Below, in pieces: positions 62,530 to 64,000 of a DNA stretch of 64,000 bases (position 1 is the first letter of the stretch; each line of letters begins with the position of its first letter). The translations under genes and the position numbers were made by a program. The stretch is taken from NCBI GenBank assembly GCA_017467965.1, contig JAFUJZ010000008.1, positions 14,789 to 78,788 on the forward strand, read 5' to 3'. The stretch comes from Clostridia bacterium (GTDB lineage Bacteria > Bacillota_A > Clostridia > UMGS1883). The notes beneath the pieces are model-generated. The model had not been told where the DNA came from. It saw nothing but the letters and a program-made list of their open reading frames with translations, and did not search any database.

Positions 62530-62712
62530 TTAATACAAACCTGTAAACTTTTCATTGTGTATTAAGCTGTCATAAAAACGGCGATTGATTTCAGCAACCA
62601 TATCAACCATTTTAGGGATATCTTCCATGTTACCTTTTAAAAATTCAGTGTTAACCTTAAGATATTCCATTGTCAATTCATGCGCCAAAGCCTGTCTCTG
62701 TGCTAATGTCAC
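62530..62712 (-). CDS. Small helical protein of unknown function
   Basis: A 60-residue, probably all-helical soluble protein (LAQRQALAHELTMEYLKVN; MVDMVAEINRRFYDSLI) that I do not recognise. It is supported as a gene by a consensus promoter (62742-62770), GGGGG before a GTG start, and its own terminator. No signal peptide or membrane helix. Confidence 0.7.
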   Translation of the reverse strand: MTLAQRQALAHELTMEYLKVNTEFLKGNMEDIPKMVDMVAEINRRFYDSLIHNEKFTGLY

Positions 62713-62741
62713 AATAATTCCCCCTTTTACTATTTACCCAC

Positions 62742-62770
62742 ATTATACTACCAAACTTTTTATTTGTCAA
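62742..62770 (-). promoter_or_regulatory. Consensus sigma-A promoter of the 60-residue protein gene
   Basis: Reverse strand TTGACA (62770-62765), 17-base spacer, TATAAT (62747-62742): the only perfect consensus promoter with ideal spacing in the window. Confidence 0.8.
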
Positions 62771-62802
62771 AAAAAATTTGAAAATAATGCTTTTTTTATT
62801 GT

Positions 62803-62833
62803 AAAAGAGGCTCGGCAATGCCGAACCTCTTTT
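62803..62833 (-). terminator. Terminator of the lipoprotein gene
   Basis: AAAGAGG-TCGGC arms with complements (62803-62833, two mispairs that become G-U on the minus strand), then T-containing tail. Confidence 0.8.
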
Positions 62834-62837
62834 ACAA

Positions 62838-63731
62838 TTATTCAAAAACCACACTCACAATACCGGATTCATAATTATAATCCCAGTCATCCCAATCGAT
62901 TATTTCAAACTTAAGTTCCATTTCTGTTATTTCGTCTATATCGTTGTCTTCAAGGTCTGTATCAGAGAAAGTAATTGTATCAAAAGCTTTCTTGCCCGCA
63001 GGTACATCAGTTGAGAAATACGGATCAATCGCAAAGCCGTTTACGGATACATCTACTGTCTGGATGCAAAGATTTCTGTCTGTATTGTTTTCTAAGTAAA
63101 CAAGCACCTCTGTCCCCCATATGCTCTTTTCGGGTTCGATATGCTTTATAATAACCTTAACATTTTCATCATCAACAGCAACATAGCCCGAATCGTCAAT
63201 TTCCTGAACATAAGCTTCAGGAGCAGTTGTTGTTACCTTAATATAATCAGATTCAAACACTCTTTCATATTCTGAATCTGTCGCATAAAGTATAAATTCA
63301 ACATCCTTGATGATTTCGATATTTGAGCTTTCAAGTGCTATAGAATCTATCAAAATAGTATCATTCGCTTTTTTACCTGCAGGCACATCACAGTAAAGCG
63401 AACAGTCAACCACTAAGCCGTTAACTGTAGAATCAGATGTGCAAACAGTGATATCATATTCGTTATTGTTTTCAATCAAAACATCAAGCTCGGGACCAAA
63501 ATAGCCGTCAAAGCTGATACCCTTAACGGTTACTTTTACATCATCCGCATCGTAAATAACCTGCTCTTTAACAGTTATTTCTTCTGGGATAATACTTACG
63601 ACCTCGCTGTCACCCTTTTTCGCACCGGAAGCAACCTTTTTGCTTTCTTCACTGCTGTCATCGCCGCTGTTACACGCCGCAAAGGAAAAAACAACCACAA
63701 GTGCCATTAACAAACATAATAATTTTTTCAA
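62838..63731 (-). CDS. Secreted lipoprotein with two homologous domains
   Basis: A 297-residue lipoprotein: signal peptide ending in lipobox FAAC (Cys20), a short charged linker, then two repeats of about 115 residues, each with VKVxxKxI, LDVLIENNNEYDITV or VLVYLENNTDRNLCI, a NGLVVD/NGFAID strand, and DVPAGKKAxDTI. These look like FixG/immunoglobulin-type beta domains. Function is unknown; attachment outside the membrane is clear. Promoter at 63765-63794. Confidence 0.8.
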   Translation of the reverse strand: MKKLLCLLMALVVVFSFAACNSGDDSSEESKKVASGAKKGDSEVVSIIPEEITVKEQVIYDADDVKVTVKGISFDGYFGPELDVLIENNNEYDITVCTSDSTVNGLVVDCSLYCDVPAGKKANDTILIDSIALESSNIEIIKDVEFILYATDSEYERVFESDYIKVTTTAPEAYVQEIDDSGYVAVDDENVKVIIKHIEPEKSIWGTEVLVYLENNTDRNLCIQTVDVSVNGFAIDPYFSTDVPAGKKAFDTITFSDTDLEDNDIDEITEMELKFEIIDWDDWDYNYESGIVSVVFE

Positions 63732-63764
63732 GTCAATCCCTCTTTCTTTAGTATTCTATTCACA

Positions 63765-63794
63765 ATTTTAACATATTGTAATTCTTTTTGTCAA
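63765..63794 (-). promoter_or_regulatory. Sigma-A promoter of the lipoprotein gene
   Basis: Reverse strand TTGACA (63794-63789), 18-base spacer, TAAAAT (63770-63765). Confidence 0.7.
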
Positions 63795-63930
63795 GCATTG
63801 CAACATGTGACGCATACACTGTACATCAATCTACGTACATAATTATCCCGTAGAACTACTTCCTGTCTCCACGCACACCAAATCATATATTTAATACCAC
63901 TCCGTAGGGGCTGCCCGTTTTCCCAGAATA

Positions 63931-63957
63931 AAAAAAGGACTTTGAAACGAAAGTCCT
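63931..63957 (-). terminator. Terminator of a gene beyond the right edge
   Basis: AGGACTTT/AAAGTCCT stem followed on the minus strand by seven T. The gene it serves is not in the window. Bases 63800-63930 show no gene; they contain a short GTAGGGGCTGCCC-like palindromic stretch (63905-63916). Confidence 0.75.
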
Positions 63958-63969
63958 CACCTATCATTT

Positions 63970-64000
63970 GACGATATATTTGCTACGCAAATGCGATATG
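63970..64000. repeat. Part of a palindromic intergenic repeat
   Basis: ATTTGC-TAC-GCAAAT is the centre of a larger ATAT...ATAT inverted repeat cut by the window end. Similar elements are, from memory, common between genes in gut Clostridia. Confidence 0.35.

Overview
The window reads as a chromosomal segment of a spore-forming, low-to-medium GC member of the Clostridia, probably an uncultured gut lineage. The evidence is Spo0A, SpoIVB and a PdaA-type cortex deacetylase, the SCIFF peptide/maturase pair next to secDF, clostridial families of unknown function (DUF5711, DUF6514 and TIGR04086 types), S-layer homology domains, cohesin and dockerin modules, and sigma-A promoters of TTGACA/TATAAT type in front of most transcription units. 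No tRNA, rRNA, insertion sequence, prophage or CRISPR array was seen. About 85% of genes lie on the minus strand.

Layout. 1-2065: nadC (cut by the window edge) and nadB. 2184-11517: a secretion island with a 1338-residue CHAP/InlB-repeat/BIG2/cohesin-dockerin-cohesin protein, a divergent XRE regulator, an unknown secreted protein and a LamG-GH43-LamG enzyme. 11629-18000: a complete phosphate regulon, pstSCAB-phoU-phoB-phoR, behind a promoter with Pho-box-like direct repeats. 18136-24227: an operon of ECF transporter module (ecfA1-ecfA2-ecfT), truA, a DUF5711 protein, a CvpA-like protein and, last, a Card1/Can2-like (DUF1887) CARF-nuclease with no CRISPR locus nearby. 24297-29908: an rRNA-type methyltransferase, a split ThrE-like exporter, spo0A, an NSS transporter and a SpoU methyltransferase. 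29925-31979: spoIVB and pdaA, with a possible forespore promoter inside the secF terminator. 32033-36962: secF, secD, the SCIFF maturase and six-cysteine SCIFF peptide, and two small conserved genes. 37221-38885: RNase J. 39144-45462: a second giant cohesin/dockerin protein (1962 residues), again with a divergent XRE regulator. 45523-50132: a MarR-controlled heterodimeric ABC exporter and a NUDIX hydrolase. 50152-55980: cytidylate-kinase-like protein, typA interrupted by an in-frame amber codon, an HD phosphohydrolase, pyruvate kinase and an M24 peptidase. 56171-58344: a membrane coiled-coil protein of unknown function and a pyridoxal kinase. 58375-62380: an envelope operon with an SLH-anchored M3 peptidase, a four-PASTA membrane protein without a kinase, and a membrane-anchored SecD P1 ectodomain copied in part from secD. 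62530-64000: a 60-residue protein, a duplicated-domain lipoprotein and the edge of a palindromic repeat.

The best candidates for something new are: the twice-repeated pairing of a giant cohesin/dockerin surface protein with a divergent XRE regulator; the stand-alone SecD P1 gene, which shares a 112-base tract with secD at 109 of 112 identical bases and sits in a surface-protein operon; the orphan Card1-like nuclease with an altered active site; and the pdaA start site built into a terminator, with a sigma-G-like promoter. Conserved operons such as pst-pho, ECF and secDF are ordinary.
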